Shown here piece after piece: positions 1 to 10,474 of a stretch of 64,000 bases of DNA. The notes below the pieces were generated by a model. The model did not search any database and was not told where the DNA came from. It saw only the letters and a program-made list of their open reading frames with translations. Numbering within the stretch: the stretch's first letter is position 1; every line of letters starts with the position of its first letter. The stretch lies in NCBI GenBank assembly GCA_026122225.1, contig JANEZZ010002357.1, forward strand, positions 62,001 through 126,000, in the 5' to 3' direction. The position numbers and the translations under genes were made by a program. Origin of the DNA: Heloderma charlesbogerti. Lineage: Eukaryota; Chordata; Lepidosauria; Squamata; Helodermatidae.

Positions 1-59
1 GATCTACAACAATTCCAAGATCCTTATTGCTTGCAGTGTTGTTGAGCCACGTATCCCCC

Positions 60-250
60 ATCTTGTAACTGTGCTTTTGTTTTGTTTTTCCTAGGTGCAG
101 AACTTGGCATTTATCCCTATTAAATTTAATTCTGTTGTTTTCTGCTCAGTGCTCCAGCCTATCAAGATCACTTTGAATGTTGTTTCTGTCTTCCAAGGTA
201 TTAGCTATCCTGCCCAATTTTGTGTCATCTGCAAATCTGATAAGCATTCC
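60..250 (-). mobile_element. CR1-like LINE reverse transcriptase relic
   Basis: Read on the minus strand, about 150 bases give one continuous frame resembling the CR1-clade reverse transcriptase just after the catalytic centre. It contains FADDTKLG (a variant of the YxDD active-site box), then NIQSDLDRLEH, a stop where a Trp codon is expected, and KFNRDKCQVLHLG. The single TGA and lack of the rest of the ORF show it is a dead fragment. Family assignment is by recognised motif spacing; the exact subfamily is not certain. Confidence 0.7.
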
Positions 251-1084
251 TTGCACAGATGCCATATTCCTATCAGACCCCATGCCTGATAGGCAGTCGG
301 ATGTACGTATAGGTTAATGAACACTTACTAGCATCTTTTCAAAACAAACACAACTTTGCAAATTACTGACCCTGGATGTTCAGCTTATTTCTATGAATAT
401 TCTCTCCCTTCCAGGGTTGCTCTTTTTCTTTCTCTTTTTAACTCATTGTTTAATGCAGGCACATGTTATATTTTCAGACCACCACCGCCAACATAAGGGG
501 GCAGGTTCCTCTTCATGAAGTTGCCATAATCACGCCACATGTTTAAATTTTTGTACAGATAGATGATAATCGCACTGCATCACTGGAAAAGGCCTACTTC
601 TTGCTGAGATGGTAAACCAGTGCTGTACCACTTTAGATGACAAGGAGGAGGGCTCACAGGATACGAATGCTCCTCCGTACCACCACCACCCTGCTTCCAA
701 ACAACTTTCTGATGGTGAGGGATTCTTTCCCTTTGGATGGAGGAGCACTCAGCCATGTGAACCCTGTCTGTAGACTAGCATCTCAGTGAAAATACTCCAA
801 AGAGGAGTAATAATTGGTTTGTTTGTTTGTTTGTTTTACTTAGCATTGGCATTACCTCTCTCTTTCTGGTTCCAATTATTGTTTAAATATATGTTGACAG
901 TTTGCTACTGTTAGATTTCAAAATAACTGAATGAAAAATGCTAGGGATCCAGAGGTGTTTGTTTTTGTGTTAAATTAATCTGTGCCAGACAGGAAAATGA
1001 GATTTTCAGAGGCCACGAAGAAGGTGAAATAATCAATATGAGATACTCATTCAACACTCTTAGAAAATCATATAGAGAATGTGC
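251..1084. other. Unassigned non-coding stretch
   Basis: I recognise no gene or repeat family here apart from a short GTTT microsatellite near 820-836. Open frames are short and have no recognisable motif. Confidence 0.5.
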
Positions 1085-1262
1085 ATCAGCGGTATTCCTC
1101 TGAACACCAGTTGCTGGGGAACACAGGTGGGAGCGTGCTGTTGCACTCATGTCCTACTTGTGTGTTTCCCGTCAACAGCTGGTTGGCCACCATGTGAACA
1201 GAATGCTGGACTAGATGGACCCTTGGTCTGATCCAGCATGGCTCCTCTTATGTTCTTATGGA
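1085..1262 (+). mobile_element. CR1 LINE 3' end
   Basis: The stretch follows the typical 3' untranslated region of squamate CR1 elements: the GGACTAGATGGACC block, then GGTCTGATCCAGCATGG and a CTCTTATGTTCTTATG end. No coding part remains. CR1 copies are usually 5' truncated like this one. Confidence 0.75.
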
Positions 1263-1374
1263 ATGGCTATAGTCCAACACCCCAATCCAGAGCCCCATAT
1301 GAGCTGCAATGCACGTGTCGGGCTCTTATGTGCATGGGACACTTCATTAATTTTAGTGGAGAGAACAGCTCCAT

Positions 1375-1912
1375 GTACACTGGTTACCGGTGTGTTTCCG
1401 AGCCCAATTCAAAGTGCTGGTTTTGATCTTTAAAGGCTTAAACCGTTTGAGACCAAGTTATTGAAGGACTGCCTTCACCCATATCAGCCTGCCTGCACTT
1501 TAAGGTCAGAAAGAGAGGCCCTTCTCATTTGCCCACCGGTGAGAGTGGTCAGGTGGGTGATCATATGCGAGAGGGCCTTCTCTGCAGTGGCCCCACACCT
1601 CTGGAACAAGCTGCCTTGGGAGGTCCGCCATGCTCTGTCATTGCAGACTTTTTAAAAGGCCTTGAAAACATATTATTTTACTGTGGCCTTCTCTTGATAT
1701 GACTGCTATTGTTGCTGTTACTGCTGTTAACATTGATGCTGGTTTTATTGTTGGCTTTTATTGTTGTTTTTATTGTTTTTATGTTTTTAATCACTTTTAA
1801 TATTTTAACTGTTTTTATGTATTTTATTGCTGTAAGCTGCCTTGGGAGGACTTCTGCTCTGAAAGGCGGCCAAGAAGTATAATAAATAAATAAATAAATA
1901 AATAAATAAATG
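1375..1912 (+). mobile_element. L2-type LINE fragment, C-terminal coding part plus 3' tail
   Basis: Translated in the plus direction, pieces match the C-terminal region of the complete L2 later in this window: a FKVLVLIFKGL-like segment, then ACTLRS, ERAFSAVAPHLWNKLPWEVR. The match is broken by frameshifts. The 3' UTR carries CTGCCTTGGGAGG and ends in an (AAATA)n-like tail near 1880-1912, as in other L2 copies here. Confidence 0.8.
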
Positions 1913-2063
1913 GGCACACACACCTGCTTCCTGTGTTGAAAAAACTGGGGAAGCTGTTCCAGGTGGGGGAAACCTCCATAAGCGAATTGGAACTCACACA
2001 TCTGGAAGAGTCATCCAGACTGTAATACAACTGGAGCCCCCTTCAGGCATTCTTTATCCCATG

Positions 2064-2097
2064 CTTCATTCATTCATTCATTCATTCATTCATTCGC
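2064..2097 (+). repeat. (CATT)n microsatellite
   Basis: About eight tandem CATT units. The sequence directly after it looks like a reversed retroelement tail, so the repeat may have grown from that tail. Confidence 0.85.
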
Positions 2098-2396
2098 AAT
2101 ATTTATTTACTGCTCCATATCTAGAACAGATTTCAGAGCGTTGAACACAAAAAATAAAACAGTAAAAAATAAAGGGATTAAAACAGCACATTGAAATTAA
2201 TGCATGAGGAGAGGAGTGCTCCAGCCCCGCCTCCCTGTTTGCATGTTTCCATTGCCCAGTATGTGTGGGGGGCAACGGTCTGAACAGGAGAGCCTCCTGT
2301 ACGTGTGGAGGTTCCACACATGATCCAGGAACCTGGAAAATCAGGACAAAGAACGTCTCAAGAGGGCTTTTTCATATGCACTTTGACTGAAGTCAG

Positions 2397-2949
2397 TGTC
2401 AGGGTTGGATCAGAGCCTAGAGAGCCCCAAAGCAGTTCTGATTCTGAGGAAGAGTTAGAAACCGTGGGAGAGGAACCCACGCACGTTTCAGAGGAGCAGC
2501 CAGGGGGAGAGCCCTTCCCGGTACACATTCCTGAGAATGATAGTGACCCTGGCAGGGAGAGGGTGGAGCAACAGCAGTTTCTGGACGCTAGGCGCTGGCG
2601 CACCCTCAAGCGCGAGATGGCAGGTGCTGAGAGGTGGCACTCAGCCCGCTTGGTGCGACGGCAACAGCGGCGCCCCAATGCCCCACAGGAAAGGGGTGGA
2701 CTCTCTCCCCCTAGCTCATAAGTACAGTGGTTTCCCGCATTCCCCTCCAAACGGAGATCAACTGATTCCTAAGGTTAGAACCCCTGAGTAGGCAACGCTC
2801 TTAGGTCTTGCTCATAGGATCAAGCAATTAGCATCTGTAAACGTCATTAGGTTGAATGGGAATAAAGTCTTGGAAAAGAGCCCTATTGTCTGTGTGTTGA
2901 TTCTGGCTACCTGAGGATTTCAGAAGGCAGCAGGGGTGACCACCTGACA
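2397..2949 (+). mobile_element. Solo LTR 1 (LTR retrotransposon or endogenous retrovirus)
   Basis: A 553 bp unit starts TGTCAGG and ends CCTGACA, a perfect 7-base terminal inverted repeat with the TG...CA ends of LTRs. It is flanked by a perfect 5-bp TSD, GTCAG (2392-2396 and 2950-2954). A poly(A) signal AATAAA lies at 2871-2876. No internal retroelement region adjoins it, so it is a solo LTR left by recombination. A frame stays open from the LTR start to TAA at 2719-2721. Its last 44 or so codons (2578-2721) match those in two other LTRs of this window. A 5-bp TSD fits Ty3/gypsy or some retrovirus classes; I cannot choose between them. Confidence 0.9.
2871..2876 (+). promoter_or_regulatory. 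LTR polyadenylation signal AATAAA
   Basis: Canonical AATAAA followed by a TG-rich stretch, at the place expected for the R region of the LTR. LTR 2 has the same hexamer at the equivalent place. Confidence 0.6.
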
Positions 2950-3121
2950 GTCAGGTGCACTTTGATTCAAGTCAATGGGTTGTAGATGTGTAGCTGTACA
3001 CCCCAGCCCCATTTTTTTCATGTGGACCTCAATGACCTGGTGTAACAGCTAGGAAATTGGATTTACAGGTAGACCCATGTTTCTGAGGGACAAATAGGTA
3101 GAGGTACCCTGGATTGTGTGT

Positions 3122-3226
3122 AGAACCTCCACAGATACAGTTCAGATCCTGACTCAGCCTCAAAGTTTACTGGTTGACTTCAGGCAACATGCTAACCTAC
3201 CTCAGGGTTGTTGTAAGGATAAAAGG
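3122..3226 (+). mobile_element. MIR/CORE-like tRNA SINE, partial
   Basis: The core block reads CCTACCTCAGGGTTGTTGT followed by AAGGATAAAA, the hallmark of MIR-type SINE cores; the tRNA-like head is largely lost. Confidence 0.6.
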
Positions 3227-3239
3227 GGGTACCTGGCAT

Positions 3240-4190
3240 GCCACCCAAAAACAAACAATACCTTAAAAACTACAGCACGCCACCCAACAGCAAATCTGTG
3301 TGAAATCACATATGTGACATTCATTTTACTATGTCCGTGTGAGGCGTTGAAAAGAGAGAGAGATAAATTTGTCATACATAATACCTTTCTATAAACTTTT
3401 CATGCAGACGCTGCATTCTCAAAGGCCTGTGAATGAGCTTGTCAAATTCATTTCCTCACTTTCCATAGCAAAAGTGAAATTGACAAAGTCTGTTCAAAGG
3501 CTGAATCCCAACAGTTTACCATAAGAAATGGAAGATGGTTTCCTGCAGCCCCAACTGGGAGTGTGTTTCTTTATAAAGGGGAGCTGGTGGGGAAGCACAG
3601 AGGCACAAAATCTCTCTCTCTCTCTCTCACTCTCTCCCCCCCCTCTCTCTCCCCCTCTCTCTCTCACATACACTCCTGGTGGTAATGTGAAAGCTAGTAG
3701 CACCTGATGGGTTTAAAGCTCATGACATGTGTGTCCTCTACTCTAATTGAATTAATAGACGTTGCCCTCATGTGAATATGCAAGCAATGGGAATTCCAGA
3801 TAAATGCAAATGCCTTCTTGAGTTCCAGGCCACCTCCCTAGTCAAGCAACCTCAAAGTAACCAAAAAGTGGCCTGTCTAAAGCCCTGGCTGGAAATATGG
3901 TGCAATCCTGAAGCATCCTCAGCGCCAGATAAATCAGCAGGTTAAAGCACCACCCGGTTATCCCTTGTGTTCTCTTTGTTCTGGAACCTCTGCCTCTTTG
4001 TCCCTCAGAAGCAGCCAACCCAAATTCAGTCAAGCCAGGAGTCCCAGGAAGACATCTACTCATTCTAAGAGCCTATTGAATCTTTTGTTTAAGCTCACTG
4101 AGTTTGCCTCCAAATTCATGGTCTCCTTTGTGCTCTTTGCCTGTAACTGCCCACAAGATTAGTCCTTCTTTGAGGAGAGTTGTTCATGCA
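3240..4190. other. Unassigned stretch with a CT-rich microsatellite
   Basis: Mostly unrecognised. A degenerate (CT)n/(C)n tract lies at 3611-3665. No supported gene. Confidence 0.5.
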
Positions 4191-4201
4191 TTGCTCTAAA
4201 A

Positions 4202-4325
4202 CAGCCTTTCCCACCAGGCACCCTCCAGATGTGTTGGACTACAACTCCCATGCTGGTTGGGGGATGCTGGGAGTTGTAGTCCAACACATGCCAAGTTGGG
4301 AAGGGTGCCAAGTTGAGGAAGGCTG
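4202..4325. mobile_element. hAT-type foldback element, family A
   Basis: A 124 bp near-palindrome begins CAGCCTTTCC and ends GAGGAAGGCTG, with arms containing TTGGACTACAACTCCCA and its complement. Flanks CTCTAAAA (4194-4201) and CTCTAAGA (4326-4333) form an 8-bp TSD with one mismatch. CAG ends plus 8-bp TSD are hallmarks of the hAT superfamily. It has no coding capacity and would depend on a transposase encoded elsewhere. Confidence 0.85.
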
Positions 4326-4435
4326 CTCTAAGATCCAACTAGGTTTCACCTGGCCTCCAACTTCCAACACTGTGTTGCTTCTGGCACCTCCTGAAAACAG
4401 TTCTGTTCCAGGAAACATTCTTTAAATGACCAGTC

Positions 4436-4565
4436 ATGTTTTTAATAACTTTAATATGGTGTTTTAATCTTTTATCTTTTTTACTAGTGTGCCTCTTATG
4501 CTCACTGCTCTGGAATCTATTTTAGATGGGAAGCAGTATACAAATGTTGTAAATAAATAAATAAA
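4436..4565 (+). mobile_element. L2-type LINE 3' end
   Basis: A 3' UTR-like stretch ends with GGGAAGCAGTATACAAATG followed by an AAATA-type tail, like other L2 copies in this window. No coding part is recognisable. Confidence 0.5.
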
Positions 4566-4599
4566 TGATTTTAAAAAAATAAATAAAAACCTCTCTGCT

Positions 4600-5052
4600 G
4601 TAAGCTAAAGCTTTGTCAGTGTTCTTCAGTTCACTGCCCCACTATGATCTAGCACCATGCATAATCTGCTATATGCATACCACACCTCTGCCCAAGAGCC
4701 TGGTGTTTCTGTGTTTGTTGAGTACAAGTGTAGATACACATGCCATCAGGGACATGTGGTATAACATGCACACGCACACTTAAAATGAGATCATGAATGA
4801 AAAACAACAGAAACAAAACAAGCCCAATTTCTGTATAATTGGTAGCCATGTGTTATTGCTAAAAGGATATCTTCCTATCTGGCTTTGCTTCTGAAAACTG
4901 GCGAATTAGGTTAGTGCAATTATTAACTGCAGCTGTTTTAAGACAAGCACTATGCCGGTAACATTATGTCTGGACCAGATTTTGTTTTCTTGGGACCTGC
5001 CCCCAAATATATTGAGAACGGTTGGTGCAGGGCGCACCAATCTGTAGACAGT
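4600..5052. other. Unassigned non-coding stretch
   Basis: I see no recognisable gene or repeat family here. Confidence 0.45.
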
Positions 5053-5060
5053 GTTTAGAC

Positions 5061-5393
5061 TAGGGGTGTTCTACCTCAGGCCTACAGGACAAATCTGGCC
5101 TGCCTGGGGTCCCAGAGGGTCACGCCCCTTCCTCTGGCTCCACCCCCTTTCCCCAGATGGCAAATCATTTGGTGGTTTCATGGCTTTTGTGCAGCCCCCC
5201 CCCCCAACTCTAAAAGGTTGAAATGATCCTAAGGCTTAGTTGCCGGCAGTAAGGGCTTTAAGCTAACACATGCTGGAATGTTTGGTATTTTGGTCCTTTT
5301 GCCTCTGGCCCCACCCACCACTTGAACGTGAGGCCCAAGACCGTCTCTGAAACTGAATTCGGGCCTTGGACTGAAAGAGGTTGAACACCCCTA
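5061..5393. mobile_element. hAT-type element, 333 bp
   Basis: The ends are TAGGGGTGTTC and GAACACCCCTA, a perfect 11-base terminal inverted repeat. Flanks GTTTAGAC (5053-5060) and GTTTCGAC (5394-5401) make an 8-bp TSD with one mismatch. The interior has no open frame of note. Its 3' end is repeated near 16500-16555, so it belongs to a multi-copy family. Confidence 0.88.
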
Positions 5394-5469
5394 GTTTCGA
5401 CGGTGCTCCTTTTTCAGGGCCCACTTCCAAGTTCTGTGTAGGAAAGCCAACATCATATTGAGATATTTG

Positions 5470-5545
5470 TTGTGCGCTGCCCAGACAGCTCCAGCTATTG
5501 GACGGTATAGAAATGTAATAAATAAAAATAAATCAAATAAATCAA
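5470..5545 (+). mobile_element. L2-type LINE 3' end
   Basis: It contains the CTATTGGACGGTATAGAAATG block followed by an AATAAATA-type tail. The same block ends the near full-length L2 at about 62500, so this is a severely 5'-truncated relative. Confidence 0.75.
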
Positions 5546-5549
5546 GTCC

Positions 5550-6118
5550 TATTTTTCCTGCAATGTCACTTCCTTGAGGGGTTGAATAGCATGTTTGCAT
5601 GCTCTCCCTCATCAAAAACTCTCAGCACATATGAAATTAGTAAGTCAGGAAGAAAGCTGGACTAGAAACCTCTACATGCAGGGGATTCTCTATGGGGAGG
5701 ATAATTCAAACAGACAATCCCCTTCTTTCAGTGGTAAGTGGTGTGGTCCCATTGGAGCTGCACCATGGACTTTTATGAATGTGCAGGTTGGCTCTTACAG
5801 TGAATCACACCATTGGCCTATCTAGCCAAGCACAGCATTCATCAGCCTGGTGTCAGGGAAAGGTCTTTGACCAACAGTCAATCTGAGGCAATGTCCCCCC
5901 CTGCCCCGCCCCCCCCAAATGGAAGGTAGTATCCATCCCACTTTTGCTTCTAGAAAACAGGTCCTGAAGTTCTTGTGCATTGTTTCAAAACCCCTGTTTG
6001 ACCAGAGTCAGCAGGGGGACAAAACAAATGTGTGCACGCATTACGGAAAACAAAAGTCTCTCCAAAACCACTTCATCCTTTTAGGAACTATTGTATCTAA
6101 AGGCATGTCTCCCCCCAT
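5550..6118. other. Unassigned non-coding stretch
   Basis: No recognisable family; a C-rich low-complexity run lies near 5895-5920. Confidence 0.45.
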
Positions 6119-6119
6119 G

Positions 6120-6590
6120 TGTACCTGTTTGGATCCTTAGGTCATCTTCAGGGGCCCTCCCCTGGGTGACCCCGCCAAAGGAAGCTAGGTGGTTGGCTAC
6201 AAGAGAGAGGGCCTTCTCAGTGGTGGCACTCCACTTTTGGAATAAAGTCCCCAAAGAGGTTCATCTGGCACCTACCTTGTTATCTGTTGGGCACTAGGCA
6301 AAGAGCTTTCTTTTCTCCCAGGCATTTTAGAGACCTAGTTCTAGGTTAGTATGGCTGTTTTATCAATTCCTGTGCTGTTTATTGTTTTATTGTGCTGTTT
6401 ATTGTTTTATTGTGCTGTTTATTATTTTGCATTATATTGCATTGTATTCTTTAAAATATTTGTATTGTATTTTTTATTTGTTACTGTGTTATCAAAATGG
6501 AATTCTTGTTGTTTAACTGATTCTAATCCACCCAGAGAACATTAGCTATTGGGTAGATAAGAAATGTATTAAATAAATAAATAAATAAAA
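6120..6590 (+). mobile_element. L2-type LINE fragment with 3' tail
   Basis: A short coding relic reads ATRERAFSVVALHFWNKVP, matching the C-terminal RAFSVVAPRLWNELP segment of the L2 at 59-62 kb. The 3' UTR includes three near-identical 20-bp units rich in GTGCTGTTTATTG (about 6371-6430) and ends in CTATTGGGTAGATAAGAAATG plus an AAATA tail. Confidence 0.8.
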
Positions 6591-6599
6591 TTGTCCATT

Positions 6600-7150
6600 G
6601 CTAACTTTTTAACTGGCGATTCCCAGGATTAAGCTTAGAAACGTACGCAAGCAGAGCAAGTGCTCCAGCCACTGACTTGTGGCCTCTTCCCATGTTCATT
6701 AAGGCACCACTGGCTGAGGATGTGTTTGCCACTATACTTCCCAACCTGTTCCAAGAGCCTGTCTTCTTAATCATGCTTCTGCTGTAATTCAGCTGTTGTG
6801 AATTATCCAGGCCAAAATGTTTGCTTGTTTTTGGAAGAGAAGCTCACGCCGTCTTTAAAAGCAGAGGGACCTCAGATTGCAAACTTCGACCGTGTCTCCA
6901 TGACAACAGAAGGAGAAACGAATGGAGGAGTACTGGTTTTTTAAAAAGGAAACAGCTTTTCTGCGCTTTGGTCCATGCAGGGCTCCATGAGCAGGTTCTT
7001 CACATCAGTAAAAATCACTTCACAGAATGTACTTCCTGGAGGCGGTGGGGGTTGGAGTGAATGTCATCTGACTGGCAGGGGCTGCTCAACCAATAAGAGA
7101 AGCTTCCCCTCCCCCACTTTCTCCTTTCCCCTGAAAGTGCAGATGCACCT
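6600..7150. other. Unassigned non-coding stretch
   Basis: No recognisable gene or transposable element family. Confidence 0.4.
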
Positions 7151-7800
7151 GCATTTCAGGAGCAAGCCTCATGGAGCACAATGGGAGTTACTTCTGAGTA
7201 GACACACATATGCTTGTGCTGGGAAAGGGGGGACACAGGGATGGGAAACCAGCCCCCTTTCTAACCACAGGATCTCTACAACGAAGGTGTGAAGTAGTTA
7301 CTTCCTAGGGCAATAAACCAAGCCACAGAGAATCACAGGTTCGGTAAACCGCTTTACAGGCTTCAGGGACTCAGTCTGTATTCAGTTCAGGGGGATCTCT
7401 GTAAATTCTGATGTGGGCATTCAGAGGGCAAGCCTCCTCCAGCACAATGGGAGTGACTTCTGAGGAGACACTAATGGGTTTGTTGTGGGAAAGAGAGCAG
7501 TAAACACAAAGATGGGAAACCAGCCCCCATGATGCTGCACAGGATCTCTATAACAAAGGATCAGGTTAGTTACTTCCTATGGCAATAAACCAAACCAAGC
7601 CACAGAGAATTGGAGCCTCGAGATCATGCTTTACAGCACTTAGGGAATTAGGCTTTAAACTGTGCCATTTCAATTTCAATTGAGGGGGGTCTCTGTAAGT
7701 TCTGATGTGGGCATTCAGGGGAGAAGCCTCATTGGACTACAATGGGAATTACTTCTGAGTAGACACTAATTGGTTTGTGCAGGGATGGGGAAACACACAG
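7151..7800 (+). repeat. Tandem repeat of 270-290 bp units
   Basis: Two full units and one partial unit follow each other: 7151-7417, 7418-7710, and 7711 to about 7800. Each begins near GCATTCAGG and carries AAGCCTC, then CAATGGGAGT and ACTTCTGAG, GATGGGAAACCAGCCCCC, AGGATCTCTA and CAATAAACCAA in the same order. The units differ by indels, so this is an old tandem duplication or a minor satellite remnant. I do not recognise a published family. Confidence 0.85.
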
Positions 7801-8970
7801 GAAACATCCTTTGACCGGGGTCACGGTGAAAGGCACACCCCTGGGCAGGGCCAGCATATCCAAGGTAAATGCGAGGGTTGGGGCACACAACAACTATACC
7901 GGGGAGAAGCTGACCTAAGGAAAAAAATCAGAATTTAAGCAGCCTCAGGAAATCCGTTTTTCTGTGATAAGCTCCAGGCTGGCTGCTGGATGGCCATGAC
8001 ACCATCTATCCCTAACGAGCTCCAAACGCAGCCAGCTCAGAGTAGATCGCTCATGGAGACACCCCCTTGCTCTCTGAAAATTCTGAGCTGCTAAACCCAA
8101 CTAGCATGAAACAGCAACAATTTTATGGTCCTCCCTGGCTTGGAAGCGCTAAACCAGAAATCCCTCCTCTCAGGTCAGATGCTGAAGACAAGATATTTCA
8201 TTCTGATATTCTCCATCTACTTTCAAAACACCATTATAGCAATGGCCTTTTGCATGACTCAGCCATGTGAGTATTACAAATAAACTCTCCACACATTTAC
8301 ATTTTGAAAGCAACCTCTTGCTTCCCCGCCCCAAATGTACACATTCCCTTCAGAACAATAACTTGAGCTTTGCAACCAAACAGCTGCAATAATTTAGACA
8401 ATTTTAAGGAAATCTCTGCAGCACACTTCAGCTGGCTTACAGAGAGCCCTTTAATGTCTCCAAATAGAACTGCAGTTGGGTAGAATTTTGCGCCCAGGCT
8501 TCTAAAGTAGTTATTTAAATGATAAGTGCCTTGTTACATTACTTCAAGTCTGTATCAGTAAATGTGGCCTTTAATATGAACCCAGATTGTGCTTTTAAGT
8601 TCCACATGATGGATTATCTTGTATTCTGTAACCTAATATCACTGATGCTTATGTAGGGCAGTGCTGTAAATTAGATTTTCTTCATGTGAAATGATACATG
8701 GTGCTTCATTGATAACATTTTATTACATTACAGAACATCAGAATAAGGGGAGAACACGGTTCCGTGGTTAGCATAAATAATTAAGAAGCAGGATCCCTGC
8801 TAGGCAATCTTGGACAGAATGATCTGGCAATTTCAAGTCAAGGTTTTTAAACCACGAAGAGTTGTGGAGCTGGTGGCAGTGTGTGAGGGCAGATTCAATG
8901 TCCATCCAAATTAACGTCCATCTAAATTAAATGACAGCGCCCCTGTGCCAGCTGCTGCTGAATATCCTGC
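7801..8970. other. Unassigned stretch, mostly unique-looking
   Basis: No recognised repeat or gene. Short frames here lack any recognisable motif. Confidence 0.4.
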
Positions 8971-8977
8971 TCGCATC

Positions 8978-9730
8978 TAGGGATATACGGATTTTGTAAA
9001 ATGTGTTCCGTCTGTGTTTCACAGAATGCCAGTGGCCTTTCATTCTGTCATCCGCTCACTGGCGGAATCAGATTTTTTCTGATTTCCCAAATTCAGACAA
9101 ATTTGCATTTGTGCAAATTTGCACTTCTATAAGGAAGGCTGAGCGCTGAAGAATTGCCTTCAAACTGTGGTGCTGGACAAAACTCTTACGAGACCCCTGG
9201 ACTGTAAGGAGGTCAAATCAGTCCATCATCAAGGAAATCAACCCTGACTGCTCATTGGAAGGACAGATACTGAAGCTGAAGCTCAAAAATTTTGGCAACC
9301 TAATCTGGCGAGAAAACTCCCTGGAAAAGACCCTGATGCTGGGAAAGATTGAAGGCAAAAGGAGAAGGGGACAGCAGAGGAGGAGATGGCTAGATAGCAT
9401 CACCGATGCAATGAATATGAACTTGAGCACACTCCGGGGGAGAGTGGAGGACAGGAAGGCCTGGCGTGCTATGGTCCATGGGGTCACGAAGAGTCGGACA
9501 CGACTTAACGACTGAACAACAACAAAAAATTTGCACTTGCAAAAATGTGCAAATCCCCCCGCCCCAAATGCCCCAATCCCCTCAAATGTGCATTTTCATG
9601 CTTATGGAGAAAATGGGGAAAATGTGCATTTTAAAATGAGGAAAATGCGCAGTTTATGGGGAAAATGCACATTTTAACTCCCTTTCTTCCCCTGTGCCAT
9701 GGTCCCAATTCCAATTCATCCACCCATCCC
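8978..9730. mobile_element. Probable hAT-related AT-rich element interrupted by BovB
   Basis: It starts TAGGGATATACGG, like other hAT elements here, and carries repeated AAATTTGCAC and AAAATGTGCA words on both sides of the inserted BovB at 9127-9526. I could not find a matching TSD, so the right end is approximate. Confidence 0.5.
9127..9526 (+). mobile_element. RTE-BovB LINE, 5'-truncated
   Basis: The 400 bp correspond to the last part of BovB ORF2 and its short 3' end. The frame contains EGQILKLKLKNFG, ENSLEKTLMLGK and the C-terminus HGVTKSRTRLND. The 3' end has GAGTCGGACACGACT and ends in an ACA-type tail. A perfect 12-bp TSD (AAATTTGCACTT, 9115-9126 and 9527-9538) flanks it, showing target-primed insertion into the surrounding AT-rich element. 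Confidence 0.93.
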
Positions 9731-10469
9731 ATGACTGCTATTTATTTTTTTAAATTGGACATTCTAACTGCAATCATACAATTAATGTTGTGTCCAGTTT
9801 GGCCCTTAATTCATGCAGAACTTTGCCATTGTGCTGCATGACTGGAGAGTAGGAGGAGAGTAGACCCTAGAAGGAAACTGCAGCTGCACGTTGTAGAGGA
9901 AGGGTGGTAATGATAGACAAAATGTCTTTGTGGTAGTGATGGACTAACTCCCTTCAGCTAGATTCAGAACTGGGGCAGCCCTTACTAGCATCACTGGACG
10001 ACCCTAGAATAAATTTGAATTTTTTCCTGAGAGCACTACATTGATCTGTCATGCTGTTGCACCTTATAGTATTCCTGGAGCCTCAAAATCTCTCCTCCCT
10101 AGAGCTTTAAAAATTACACCTTGGGGATGTTTGGTTGTTCACTTAGGCTTAGCTCTGCCTGCGTTAGGCAAAACAACAGATTGAAAATAAAAAGCACGCT
10201 CTACGCATCTGCACAACTTCACTTTTTCAATGCAAATAGTGGATGAACTTTGTAGGTGAATGCTTTGAGATTCTTTTCACGCATGACCATCTCAAGCTGA
10301 GTAGGTTCTTATCCTGAACCAAGAAATTAGAACTTTGGCAATATCAGTGTGTTGTAAGGAAGCTTGTCTGGCATTATTGATCTTCTCATCAAGGGATCCC
10401 AATGAGTTTTGAGGAACCCCAGTGAACTCTGGAACATAGTTTGAAAGCTACTGTTTCAAGTGAATGCCA
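9731..10469. other. Unassigned non-coding stretch
   Basis: I see no supported gene or repeat family. Confidence 0.4.
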
Positions 10470-10474
10470 ATATT

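Noticed and set aside
9731..9760. Right end and TSD for the 8978 element
   Set aside because: CATCCCATGACTGC looks like a hAT end, but the flanking 8 bases do not match CTCGCATC, so I left the boundary approximate.
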